This document shows positions 10,995 through 21,994 of a DNA stretch of 64,000 bases, in pieces. Made by a program: the position numbers and the translations under genes. The stretch is from Adineta steineri (taxonomy: Eukaryota > Rotifera > Eurotatoria > Adinetida > Adinetidae), in NCBI GenBank assembly GCA_905250115.1, contig CAJNOI010000072.1:401525-465524 (forward strand). The letters run 5' to 3'. Below the pieces are notes generated by a model, which ran no database searches, was not told where the DNA came from, and saw only the letters and a program-made list of their open reading frames with translations. Position 1 is the stretch's first letter. Each line of letters begins with the position of its first letter.

Positions 10995-12914
10995 AAATAA
11001 ATAAAACAGCAATAGTAGCAATTACATCAACAATTGTAACTAACGAAGCAGACTACAAAATAAATATGAACTGTTTTTAGAAAAAATGAATAGAATTTTA
11101 GTTAAACATATTATAAGTAATCCTGTTCGATAATGTTGATGAAGAACATATAAACTAAATTCATATAAAATAATCAAAATTATATTAACAATTATAATAT
11201 AAATATGTCTATAATAAGCAATTGTCCATAATGAATTACTTATAACCATTGAATATGTATTCAATGGTAAATGAATAAAATCCAATATCTATACAAATAT
11301 TTTTTTTTACTGATTTAATAGTGTCTAATTATAAATAAAAACGTTTTATTTCTTATCAATAAGGATATGAATGTATTAAACATATATTGATAAGTTGTTT
11401 TTATACTTACACATTGTTCATGTAAGATTGAATTATTCGAAATATCATTGACTTTCATCATTCTGTTGCTGCGAATAATGACAACATTAACAAGTATAGT
11501 ACTCATTTGTGTATATAATCTTAATCTTACGTTAGATGAAATTATACAAAAAAAAACATGACAATAAGACAAGAAAAAAATCATAATTCTTCACTTATAT
11601 ATACTGTGATCATTAATTAATGTCAAAAGAAAAGAAATATATATATACTGATAAACAGATTTGACGAAAATTCATAATCCAGGATTATATCTACAATTAT
11701 TATATTTCATAATACAGATGGGTGTGGATGTGGGAAAACAGAAGGAAATCACACACACATGCTCAAAGGAAATATTTGATTGAACTTTTAAAAGTCTACA
11801 TGTTTGCACTTAACCATTTAAAGTTAAGAAAATCTAAGAGAGTTTCGGAATTTATAAGCGAAATCTTATGAGCGTTCTGTAATTGATTTACAGTTTTACG
11901 CATTATGCACTAAACCTCTTACAGTTTCGAAAACTGGTTAATGGATCACTACACATTTCACTGAACTTTCGATAGTTTCATACATCATGCACTGAACTTT
12001 GGTTGACGACAGAAGTTAATTTGTGGTTTCATAAAATAAAGAAGATGTCATGTGATATTTACTATATTCATTTATTTTTTCAATCAAATGAATATTTTTT
12101 AAGTGACAGTGTTGATATAAAATATTATCAAATGTGACTTTGAAAGTACGCTTATTAGTGAGTTCGCATCATTAATCACAAAAACTCAATTTACGAAGAC
12201 TGTCTAAATTTGATTCATTCGTTTTTCTCGAATTTTGCGTCTCTTTCACCAATTATGATCACTTGATTCGTCACAACTGCTCAAGATTTCATTCATGAGA
12301 ATAATCTTGTTCTCATATTCGTTTACTTTTTGAGGATAAGTTTAAATACCTTGCATACAAGTCATTTTTCAATCATATTACATCACTTTTTCCGATTTAA
12401 TATTCGTTAAGTTGCAAGAGAAGCTGAATCTAGTGTGATTCTAATGTTATTGATAAATTTCAACAAGATTCTAGAAACTTGCTCTCTGAAAAATCCAGTA
12501 ATTATGTAGAACACTATATACCAATAGGGTGCGGGTGTCTTGTACATGTGTACACGCACAGCCTCACATCCACCTAGTCACCCACGCATAGACCCTTATA
12601 TTCACCCAGCTACCCATACCCACCCACCCTCAGAATCTGTTTTAATATCATGTAAAACTTTTTGTTCTAAATCACACCTTTTACTTTCATCAAGCAGAAT
12701 AATTTTAGTTTGTTTTTGTCTTCTCATTCTTATCTGTTACAAAGATCTCTATGAATACATTTGCCTTCAACATTAAATGGTGTGATACTGTGCATCTGTT
12801 TATTTGCTCTGACCCTAGAATCGCATATCGATGCTCTATATTTTTACTCTCTCCATTTGTAATGAAAATGAAAAAGTAATGAATATATACGAGTTTAATT
12901 AGCATCTGTGATGG
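10995..12914. other. Gene-free AT-rich stretch
   Basis: No convincing gene. Short frames on both strands have low-complexity composition. It holds a partial TGTGGG-type tract at 11719-11735 and a loose hairpin at 12527-12620 (AGGGTGCGGGTGT against CACGCACAGCC and CACATCCACC). Confidence 0.5.
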
Positions 12915-13530
12915 GCCATTATTTCAACAATTATTGAACTTTACATAAAATCTTGTATACCTACCATTGCTCTTGAAGTTAGAAAAGAGTTGTGCATATA
13001 CATAAAGAAAAAGATGATAAGAAGGATAATATCACATGACAATAATATCATTGTGATGAATGATGTGTCTTTTTGTATAATCATCAATTTTACTCTAAAA
13101 TTGCCTTCTTCTCCTTATCTATTACAGTTATTAAGCGGCCCTCCACGAGCTCCTTTTCAAAGGTGAGCTTTTTGATAAAAAATATCAAGAATTCTTTTGT
13201 ATTATATTATTCCCAAGTAAGATAAGTGTACCTTTTATTTCAAGTAAACAGTCGTTGTCTTTTTTTCATTTTTTACAATCAAAATAATCCTTTACAGTAA
13301 GTTTCATTTCTACTTAGATTCGTGTGTTCTAACTTTTTTTTCACCAAAACATATAGTATCAAAATTTTGATTAATACGAGAAGACACATCTTTTTATTAA
13401 TTGGCAATCGTTGCACCGTAAATTCCTAACGAATTCTTACAAGATTCTGTAGAAAGCAGCTTGATCACCGTTAAACTTTAATGTAAGACAGGAAATCGAT
13501 GAATCTGAATAGAGTTATTTCATCCTTTCC
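12915..13530. repeat. Segmental duplication, copy A
   Basis: About 600 bases, diverged but colinear with 16860-17490. Shared landmarks are ATAATATCACATGA, ATAATCATCAATTT, CCTTATCTATT-CAG, CGGCCCT..CGAGCTCCT, AAAATAT-AAGAA and a GATAAG run. The best-conserved piece is a 35-base block (13128-13162) bounded by CAG and GTGAG. It ends about 400 bases upstream of a C1q-like gene. Confidence 0.6.
13128..13162 (+). other. Exon-like 35-base block (copy A)
   Basis: Preceded by the acceptor-like CTTATCTATTACAG and followed by GTGAGC. The copy at 17100-17134 has the same length and borders. Copy A is open in frame 0 (L-L-S-G-P-P-R-A-P...), while copy B ends in TAA. It could be a relic exon or a non-coding leader exon. 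Confidence 0.3.
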
Positions 13531-13536
13531 ATCTTG

Positions 13537-13588
13537 ATGGTGTGGGTGCGGGTACTATATGTTGATATTGTATCCACACCCACACCCC
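13537..13588. repeat. Telomere-like hairpin
   Basis: GGTGTGGGTGCGGGT, a spacer, then CCACACCCACACCCC. A short 29-bp-type minisatellite follows at 13590-13735, matching the layout upstream of the gene at 1570. Confidence 0.6.
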
Positions 13589-13940
13589 TGATGCTCTTCA
13601 GAAACCCTGATAGACTCTGGTAGACCTCAGTAAATTCTGCTGAACCTAGATAGGCCCTGGGTATCGTGATAAACTCTGGAAAATCTTGTATGAGCTTAGT
13701 GAACTCTGATAGGTCTCGGGAATCCTAGCAGATCGTCTCGACGATGAATATGGGTGTGGTTGTTCTTTTATTTTTATACACATATCCTCATCTACACCGA
13801 CGCTCTCATTGATGTAACACATATTTTATGTTTTGACTTTATGTTTTAGATAACTAATATATACTTTTTATCGTAACGTAACTGTTCAGTGACGACGCTT
13901 TTGATAAACGAAGAAAATTATCAATTTCTGTTTAATTAAC

Positions 13941-15413
13941 ATGAAAAAACAACACCAAATATTAAATATAATATTGGTATTATTTGTTCTTAGCAACGAG
14001 TTATTGACCACTGAAAGTAATGACAAAATAATCGATAACGTTGCATACTTTCAAGGATCCAGTTCAAAAAGTCAAGTAAGTGGAAAAAAAGGAAAAGTGA
14101 TCACATACAATAGTAATGATGGATCGCATGATTTCACTGCCTTCTACAATGGCACGTTTGTAACTCAAAAGGCTGGTGTTTATCTCGGAGTATTCGCTGT
14201 TCAAATTAGTGGTCCACGTAGAAACGGTAAAGGAAACATTGATATGTGGATGCGACAAGATGGTGAGGATGTGCCTGACTCAAATAGTATACAATCGGTC
14301 GATCATGGAAGTACATCGGTTCTTGTCTATTCAACACTTTTCCAGGCTTCTGCCAATTATAAATTCGAATTAGCTTACTCAGCCTTCACAGATGAAGAAT
14401 GTACTCGTCTCGGCTTGATTGCTACACAACCAGAAAACGAACCCTTAGTTCCCAGTATTATACTCACCATTGTCCAGCTTAGCGATGGTACTAATACAAT
14501 TCCTTATGCACAACTTTTCAGTTCGAAGACTCAGTTGGGTAACTCGGTTTCAGAGGTGATTATACTCGATAGCGTTAGTGCAGCCAATAGAATAGATATA
14601 ACAACGCCCGAAGACCATGGAACCATCAAGTATAGTGAAGCAGGTGTTTATTTTCTGGTAGCTAATGCCGAGGTTGGAAGTGCTGAAGGTACTCATGCAT
14701 CGGGTGAAGTTCATTTATGGATGCGACGCAATGGAAAAGACATACCTAACAGTAACACAATTCAAACTATTCGCAATGGTAGTGCAGTAATTCTAATCTG
14801 TCAGACAGTTATTAAACTTGAAGCTAAGGATAAAGTTCAACTAGTATTCTCAACTACAAATAAAGAACTGGGTGTGATTGTGTCGAAGCCAAAGAACGAG
14901 CCAAGAGTGCCTGGTATGATATTTGCAACATTTCAGTTGCTTAACGAAGAAAAACCAATTCCATATGCACAGTTATCTAGTTCACAATCGCAATGGGGTT
15001 GTATAACTCCAAAAACAGTTAAACTTGATAACAATGACGGTTTACAATGTATCAAAAATAATAATGGTATCATTGAGTTCGAAGAGTCGGGAACTTACTT
15101 TGTGATGGCTGCTGCTCAGTGTGGAAGTGATAAAGATGATGGTATTGGTGATGTACATTTGTGGATGAAACTAAATGGAAAGAACATAGCAAATTCGAAC
15201 ACCATTCAGACAGTAAATAAAGATACTGCTGTTTTAGTTTGTCAAACTGCCATGGTAATCCAAGCTGGCGACAAACTCGAAATGATATTCTCGACAGATG
15301 TTACATCAGGTACACTCGGCTTAGTTGCATCCAAACCACATAAGGAATCAGCTGTGCCCAGTATGATTGTTAGTGTTTTCAAATCAAGCTATTTAAAACG
15401 CAGTTATACATGA
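13941..15413 (+). CDS. Secreted three-domain C1q/TNF-like protein
   Basis: 490 aa, single exon. The signal peptide (residues 1-26) is almost identical to that of the gene at 1570, and the roughly 200 bases upstream are also alike, so the two are paralogues. Three modules (about residues 30-170, 180-325 and 335-485) carry the G-x-Y-F, W-M-R-x-N-G-K, S-N-T-I-Q-T and E-P-x-V-P-S-x-I pattern, matching trio A-B-C of the larger gene. It ends after the third module, where the larger gene is spliced into a second trio. It is probably exported and may form trimers as C1q/TNF folds do; ligand unknown. AATAAA lies at 15537. Confidence 0.82.
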   Translation: MKKQHQILNIILVLFVLSNELLTTESNDKIIDNVAYFQGSSSKSQVSGKKGKVITYNSNDGSHDFTAFYNGTFVTQKAGVYLGVFAVQISGPRRNGKGNIDMWMRQDGEDVPDSNSIQSVDHGSTSVLVYSTLFQASANYKFELAYSAFTDEECTRLGLIATQPENEPLVPSIILTIVQLSDGTNTIPYAQLFSSKTQLGNSVSEVIILDSVSAANRIDITTPEDHGTIKYSEAGVYFLVANAEVGSAEGTHASGEVHLWMRRNGKDIPNSNTIQTIRNGSAVILICQTVIKLEAKDKVQLVFSTTNKELGVIVSKPKNEPRVPGMIFATFQLLNEEKPIPYAQLSSSQSQWGCITPKTVKLDNNDGLQCIKNNNGIIEFEESGTYFVMAAAQCGSDKDDGIGDVHLWMKLNGKNIANSNTIQTVNKDTAVLVCQTAMVIQAGDKLEMIFSTDVTSGTLGLVASKPHKESAVPSMIVSVFKSSYLKRSYT

Positions 15414-16060
15414 TTCGACATTTAGTGACAAGTTTAGTGGAAAAAACAATTATCTTAACTTCATTTTTATCAATATCTTTTCTTGTAACAAAAATAAAAA
15501 AGTATTTAGCCCTTTGATTATAATATTTTTTTAAAGAATAAAATCACTCACTTTCTCATTAAAGAAGAGAGTCATGTATGCTTATATAAATTTAACAAAC
15601 CCTAAATATATTCATTTAGAGAAATATCTCTAATTCATATTTAAAAAGATTAGCTGCTCATAGTATTTCTATTAAAACAATTGTTACAGTCAAGGTTTTT
15701 TCATAAATTTTATGATACAGATATAGAACAATATACTGTAATTTTCTATCGAAGAGAATCTTCATAAATATACTTGTGTGGTTTTCATTGTTGCAATGAT
15801 TCGAAAAAGAACAATTGTCAGTACTTACATATTAGGATGGATTTAAACAATTTAGAGGAAATGACAACACAACTAATTTAAAAAATTGTTTAATTATCAG
15901 TAAAAACTGTTACTTTGAGTTAATTTTGATAATATTATGAGTAAAAAACAAGAATTCAGAAGGTTAATAAATAATACCATGAAAATAGATCACTGAACTT
16001 CAGTTAAGTGTTCGTATTTTTTATTAAAATAATACTCACGACCATTTCTGTCTGAAATAG
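15414..16060. other. Intergenic AT-rich stretch
   Basis: Holds the 3' end of the preceding gene with AATAAA at 15537-15542. Nothing else is recognised. Confidence 0.5.
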
Positions 16061-16067
16061 ACAAAAG

Positions 16068-16189
16068 TCGTGGGTGTGGATGTTATATATTGATAACGTA
16101 TCCATACCCACCCACACCCACCCACACCCACATCCACACTCTCACACCTATACTCAAATCTACACCCACATTCATATCCACACCTACAC
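16068..16189. repeat. Telomere-like C-rich tract with a short G-rich arm
   Basis: GTGGGTGTGGATG is followed by a long run of CCCACACCCAC-type units. A hAT-like element is inserted at its end, and its 8-bp target duplication ACCTACAC is drawn from this tract. Confidence 0.6.
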
Positions 16190-16372
16190 TAGGGAGCTAC
16201 TGGTCAATCCAGACTCGATCCAGACCCGGAACCCGACCAGATCTGAGTTGGGTCTGGGTCTAACAAAAAAAATATTTCGCGGGTCTGGGTTGGGTACGAG
16301 TCTAATAAATTGTTTTTTTCTTGGGTATGGATCGGATCCGGGTCCAAAAAATCGTGGACCCGCAGCTCTCTA
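16190..16372. mobile_element. hAT-like MITE with perfect 8-bp target duplication
   Basis: 183 bases flanked by ACCTACAC at 16182-16189 and 16373-16380. The ends are TAGGGAGCTACTGG and, inverted, TAGAGAGCTGCGGG. The interior is GC-rich with repeated GGGTCTGGGT-like words on both strands and no coding capacity. An 8-bp duplication and YAGRGRNNT-type ends are typical of hAT elements. Confidence 0.8.
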
Positions 16373-16404
16373 ACCTACACCTTTTCTTCTTTATTATATT
16401 ATTA

Positions 16405-16504
16405 NNNNNNNNNNNNNNNNNNNNNNNNNNNNNNNNNNNNNNNNNNNNNNNNNNNNNNNNNNNNNNNNNNNNNNNNNNNNNNNNNNNNNNNNNNNNNNNN
16501 NNNN
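16405..16504. other. Assembly gap (100 N)
   Basis: A run of 100 Ns, conventionally a gap of unknown size. (TGTGGG)-type repeats resume immediately after it (16505-16558), so the gap is probably a collapsed tandem array. Confidence 0.95.
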
Positions 16505-16605
16505 TGTGGGTGTGGGTGTGGGTATGAGTGTGGGTGTGGGTATGAGAGTGGGTGTGAATACAACATCAATATTTAATACTCACACTCACACCCACTCGCC
16601 TTTCC
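16505..16605. repeat. (TGTGGG)n-type tract and inverted arm
   Basis: Several TGTGGG units interleaved with TATGAG variants, then a spacer and CACACTCACACCCACTC. The unit equals the telomere repeat reported for bdelloid rotifers (from memory). Confidence 0.7.
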
Positions 16606-16859
16606 CATCACCTGATGTAATATCATGCATGTATCCCATTGGATATGGTGTTCGTTGAGTAAAAACCATGTCAGCGAACGGGCTTTTCTAGGGAAAAAAA
16701 TGCGTGAAAGTCATAATTGCGAAACACCTTTTGCCCTCACCCTCACCCTCACTTTTCGTCCATACTCTCATCAAGAAAAATCATTTCGCTAAAAAGCCTT
16801 GCGCTGAATAGCACCGCTACCCTCGGGGTATAGACAATTTTTTATTAACAGTCGTCAGA

Positions 16860-17490
16860 GATCATTATTTCAGTAACACACAAAACTTCACATAAAAATG
16901 TTGTTTATCAACGTTTGCTTTGAAATAAGAAGATAAGTGACTATATACATACAGAAAAGATAATAACAATGATGACAAACAAAAGACACTGCAGAACGAT
17001 AATATCACATGAAAGTAATATCAAGTGATGAATTGTGTGCTTTTCGGCATAATCATCAATTTCATGTAAAGATGCTTTTCTTGTCCTTATCTATTGCAGC
17101 TATTAAACGGCCCTTCGCGAGCTCCTATTTAAAGGTGAATATGTTGATACAAAATATTAAGAACTCTCTTTTGTTATATTATTCAAAAGTGAGATAAGAG
17201 TATTTTGTGCTGCAAACAAGTACTGGTTGTCTTTTTATTATTTCAATTAGAAATTATTTTATATACTGGTAAGTTTCATTATTTATATTTAGACTTGTGT
17301 ATTGTGACTTTTATTTTAACCAAAATCTTGATTAATTTATAAAAGGACACATTCTTCAGCAGTTGGACATCGTTAAGTTGTATAATTTCGATCAAACTCT
17401 TACATAATTCTACAGAAATAATTTAATCATCTTAACGTTCAAACATGAAATAAGGAACTTATGAGTTAGAATACATTTCAACTTTTTCAC
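16860..17490. repeat. Segmental duplication, copy B
   Basis: Counterpart of 12915-13530. The exon-like 35-base block is at 17100-17134, again between CTATTGCAG and GTGAAT. It lies upstream of the third C1q-like locus, so duplicated flanks accompany this gene family. Confidence 0.6.
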
Positions 17491-17695
17491 TATAAGTTAA
17501 GTTAAATAATTAATTTAGATCAAATTCAATATAAACTCATCGTCGCTAGATGTCATTTATATTCGTAAATACTCCAGAATAGACTTGCAATTTTACGTGA
17601 TCGATAAAGACAATTTGTTTCTTTCGTATAGACATACAACAAACCAACACAGTTTAGGCTTAAGTCATATATCAAAAGTCGCCAATAGAGATATG

Positions 17696-17943
17696 CGCGA
17701 CCAGATTTTTCTGGTTTCAGTGCCGGTCTAGCCCTAGTAGCTCATTTTTTATCAGTCCTGATCGTAGCAATCTAGAGTCTAGTATGTTTCGGACCTTGGC
17801 CAGATCCGGCAGCTATTTTTCTAGTGGCCCCGGTTTCGATCACAGTCCCGTTAAAGCTCTATTTCTTGACTCCAGCTTCGGCTACAGGGATAGGGTTCGG
17901 AACCGGGATCGGAGCTGGTCCCGCACATCTCTAATCACGAAAC
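17696..17943. mobile_element. hAT-like MITE, diverged
   Basis: Ends TAGAGATATGCGCGACCAG and, inverted, TAGAGATGTGCGGGACCAG. Flanking octamers GTCGCCAA and ATCACGAA match at 5 of 8 positions, consistent with an aged target duplication. The interior is GC-rich and non-coding. Confidence 0.6.
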
Positions 17944-18044
17944 TATGTCTAATGCTTTATACTATAAAATATCATACTAACCTCGTTATGTACTTCATGA
18001 TTTTCAGTAAAAAATTCAATATTTGCGCGCCAACTTCTGTGCGC

Positions 18045-18542
18045 CGACACTTACACGCACGACTCTTACGTGCAGAATTATTATTTTTTAAAGCTTGTTA
18101 CCGTAGCTTCTTTGGGCCTAAAATGTGGAGCTCGCATATTTACTACGAGTACTAAAAGAACCCAGCCATTGAGCTTTGATCACGATGTCTAATGATTATT
18201 TAGCCTGTTGTTGAGCTTTAAACCTCCTGGTTCCGGAGGCTTGCAGATAGAAGAAGATGGCGAAAACAATCAACATGTAAACTCAGATATTTTTAATTAA
18301 GAATACTCGCCTGTAATAGTAGTCTGGTTGTGAGGGAGGAGCAGGGAGGAAAAAGTTGAACACTGAGTTTTTCGATTCTTCTAAAGTTTTTGATTAAAAA
18401 CTAAAAACACTTGGCTTTTTCCCTGCGACGAGTGAGGGATGTGAGAGTCATAAAATTTGTACTTATAATTTATACTCACATTTTTATATGCAAGTACCAC
18501 AAAAAATGACTTTGCCCGTAGGAGTAGTACACGTAAGTGTCG
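18045..18542. mobile_element. Inverted-repeat element, unclassified
   Basis: About 500 bases. The left end CGACACTTACACGCACGACT pairs with the inverted right end CGACACTTACGTGTACTACT; similarity runs about 30 bases. No target duplication or transposase is recognised. It ends about 85 bases before the start codon of the gene at 18628. Confidence 0.5.
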
Positions 18543-18627
18543 TGTTCTTTTCATTTTAACAATCATATAAGTATTTATGTTAAATATTTCTATAATTTTA
18601 ATATGTCTTATATATATTTATATTTAA

Positions 18628-21600
18628 ATGAAATTTAGTGTCAAAATGAAGACTAAGTATACTCCTACGGCAACTGATGATGGTGATATCAAAACAAATG
18701 ATTTGGAATTGCCAGATTTTCAGATTGATGATCAAGAACGCCAACCAATATATGAAAAAATGGAACAGGATCATCAATTACCACAACAGTAAATAATTAT
18801 CATTGATTTATTTTAATATAATTCTTTTTTTCTATTATATTATGTTAATAGATCATCGCGGAAACGAACATTTCGTTCAAAACCAATTCGAACTATAAGT
18901 ATTATTATATTACTCATTTCTATGATTAGTGTTGGTATTATTGGATATATTCATTACAATACATCAAATACAACTGAAACACTCGTTAACGAAAATCAAG
19001 GTAAATTATCAATTCATTCTGGAATAGTTTTATAAAATCTGAAATACTTTCCTGAATCTTATTGAAATCGATATTTTTGTTTTTGATTAAATATAATAAT
19101 AATAATATTTATAAATTTAGATGAAAGTGAACGAATTCCTCAATTACGATCATATTCAAATGACGACGTAAATATTTTTATTTTATTTAACAAAAAAAAT
19201 TTTTTTTTTTATTTGATAAAATAGGATTCTGATTATCCTGAAATTGTTGGTCAAATGCATATTTATTTTCGTCAATCACCACATTCGTTTTATCGACGAT
19301 CATTTGAAAAACTTACTATTCCTGTTGCAAGATACAATCGTCGACATTTTCGTAAAAAAATATTTTTTTTTCTAATAAAAAATTAAATTTTCTTTATTTT
19401 ATTTTTTAGCTTTAAAAGGTCCATTTATTAGTTTAATGCCACGAATGCCAATATTTGCTGATCGATACAATAAACAAACAATTATTTATTCGAAAAGAAG
19501 TTCAAGTTAATATTTATATTCATATTTATTCATTTATAAATAATAAATTTATTTATTTGTTTATTTAGCCTTAATTTATGTTTTACCAGCATTAAATGAT
19601 AAACATGGAAAACGTTTTTCGATTGCAGAATTAATTAAATCAGGTCATGTTAGTTTATCAAATACTGGTATACAACTAAAATCAGATATGGATATGTCAA
19701 CATACTTTCGATCAGAATCATGTTTGTTTTATTTTTTTGATTTAAATATTTGTAATCATTTATTTCTTATTTAATAGTAAAAGGTTCAAATATTCCACGA
19801 ATAAATTCTCGTACAGGTGGTTTTATGGATGGTTATCATACTAATTATGAATCATTATCAGTACCAACATATGATGAAGTTACAGTTGATAGTAATGAAA
19901 TGTTTGGCTCAGAAGAAAAAAGTGAAGAGAAGAATGATGATGATAAAGAAGAATATAATAACAATAAAAATGATCAAGATTCTTCTAATCAATATGAAAA
20001 TGATGAAAAATCACGATCACCTCGACGTCGATATCCTGCACGTCGACGTCCACGACCTACACGACGACCACAAAGTAATATTTAGTCTCAATAAAAATCA
20101 TTATATAATCAAATTATTTTTTTTATTTTATTTTAGCTTATAAAACGAAAACAACAACAACAAGAAAATCAAAAACAACAACTGAATCGTAAGATTTCAT
20201 TAATATCTGTTTGATTAAAATTTAATATTAATTAATAAATAGGGAATCAAAAACAAAAAAACCTAACGGAAAAATTATTGATAATGTTGCATATTTTCAA
20301 GGATCAAATTCGAAAAATCAATTAGGTGGATCAAAAGGAAAAGCAGTAACATATAATAGTATTGATGGTTTAAATGAATACACAACATTTCCTAATGGAA
20401 CATTACAAACTGAAAAAACTGGTATTTATTTTTCAATGTTTGCTGCACAAATTGGTAGTCCAAATCGAAATGGTAAAGGAGAAGTTCATATTTGGACGGA
20501 AAAAGATGGTAAAAATGAACAGAATTCAAATAGTATTCAAACAGTTAATCGTGGAACTACATCAGTTCTTGTTTATTCATCAGTTTTTCAAGCTTCAACT
20601 GATCAAACACTTGCACTTTTATATTCAGTTTCAACAACAAATAAATGTACATCGTTAGGTTTAATTGCAACAGAACCAGAACATGAATCAGTTGTTCCAA
20701 GTATTATAACAACAATTATACAAATTAGTGATGGTATTAATACCATTCCATATGCTGAATTATTTAGTTCAAAAACTCAATTGGCAAATTCAAATTCTGA
20801 TGTTATTATATTCGATAGTTTCAGTGCAAATAATAAAATTAATACAAAAAATACAAAACATAATGGAAATATTGAATATAATGAAGAAGGGATTTATTTT
20901 ATTATTGCTTGTGCTCAAGTTGGTAGTGAAATTGATAGTCATGCATCAGGTGATGTTCATTTATGGATGAAACTTAATGACAAAGATATGTCAAATAGTA
21001 ATACAATTCAAACTATTCATAGTGGTAGTACTGCCGTATTAGTTAGTCAAACAATTATTAAACTGAAATCAAATGATAAAGCTCAAATTGCATTTTCATC
21101 TACAAATAAAAAATTAGGTGTTATTGCTTCACAACCAAAGAATGAACCAGCTGTACCAAGTATTATAGTATCAACATTTCGATTACGTCATCAAGGTGAT
21201 GCAATTCCATATGCACAATTATCAAGTTCAAAAACACAATGGGGTTGTAAAAAATCTCAAGGAATTGAAATTGATATGGATGATGGTTTACAACGTATTA
21301 GAAATAAAAATGGAGTTATTAAATTTAGAGAAGCAGGAACTTATTTTGTTATTGCTGCTGTTCAAGTTGCAAGTGAAGATAATAATGGTATTGGGGATTT
21401 TCATTTATGGATGAAATTAAATGGAAATGATATACCTAATTCAAATACTATTCAATCAATAAATAAAGATACTGGTGTATTAATTTGTCAATCGGCTATT
21501 GAAATTAAAGTTGGTGATAAACTTCAAATGGTTTATTCTACTGATGTTGCACACGGTAAAATTGGTTTAGTTGCTACTCAACCTCATAATGAACCATTGG

Positions 21601-21659
21601 TACCCAGTATTATTATGAGTATTATGAAATCAAGTTATGCAGAAGATAATTATGATTGA
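18628..21659 (+). CDS. Type II membrane protein with three C1q/TNF-like domains, nine exons
   Basis: Exons 18628-18788, 18852-19000, 19121-19167, 19225-19351, 19410-19505, 19569-19721, 19778-20074, 20137-20188 and 20243-21659. All junctions are GT/AG and stay in phase, giving 832 aa. The N-terminus (about 68 aa, ending in a basic patch) is probably cytoplasmic. Residues about 69-87 are a transmembrane helix with positive residues before it, so type II topology. An extracellular stalk of about 230 residues follows, with an acidic stretch, then an Arg-rich cluster (about 322-343) that could be a furin-type cleavage site. Exon 9 carries three modules (about 372-832) homologous to the secreted paralogues. 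TM, stalk, basic site and jelly-roll recall the layout of TNF-superfamily ligands; a shed or tethered signalling role is inference. Confidence 0.8.
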
Positions 21660-21772
21660 TTTTGAAATTTAGTGAAAAGTTCATTGAAAATAAACAATTA
21701 TCTTAATTAAAGTTTTTTTTGTGAGAATTATTTTAAAACAATTTATTTTTTGATTCTACTTCATGTTTTTTA

Positions 21773-21782
21773 AATAAATAAA
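21773..21782 (+). terminator. Polyadenylation signals
   Basis: Two overlapping AATAAA hexamers about 115 bases past the stop of the membrane C1q-like gene. Confidence 0.55.
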
Positions 21783-21994
21783 ACCATTTCTTTTCTTTTA
21801 AAACAACGATTTTTGAATATACTGTTTAACCTAGTGATTCTATGGCTATATGTCAAAACTATAAATAATAATCAAGCAAAGATAAAAAAAACTATCGACT
21901 TGTAATAATTTTGTTTGTTATTGTAGAGTGAAAGATTTTGAGTTTTGTATTATCATTAGATAAATTAATGTTTCAAACAAAAGAAAACAACCAT

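Noticed and set aside
16074-16576. Frames across the telomere-like tract and the N gap
   Set aside because: Translations are Thr-His-Pro and Gly-Cys repeats from simple sequence, or include Ns.
17784-18155. A 123-codon frame
   Set aside because: It runs through the end of one MITE and the start of another, with no domain or conserved pattern.
19817-20143. A Met/Lys/Ile-rich frame
   Set aside because: Shadow of exon 7 of the membrane C1q-like gene in another frame.
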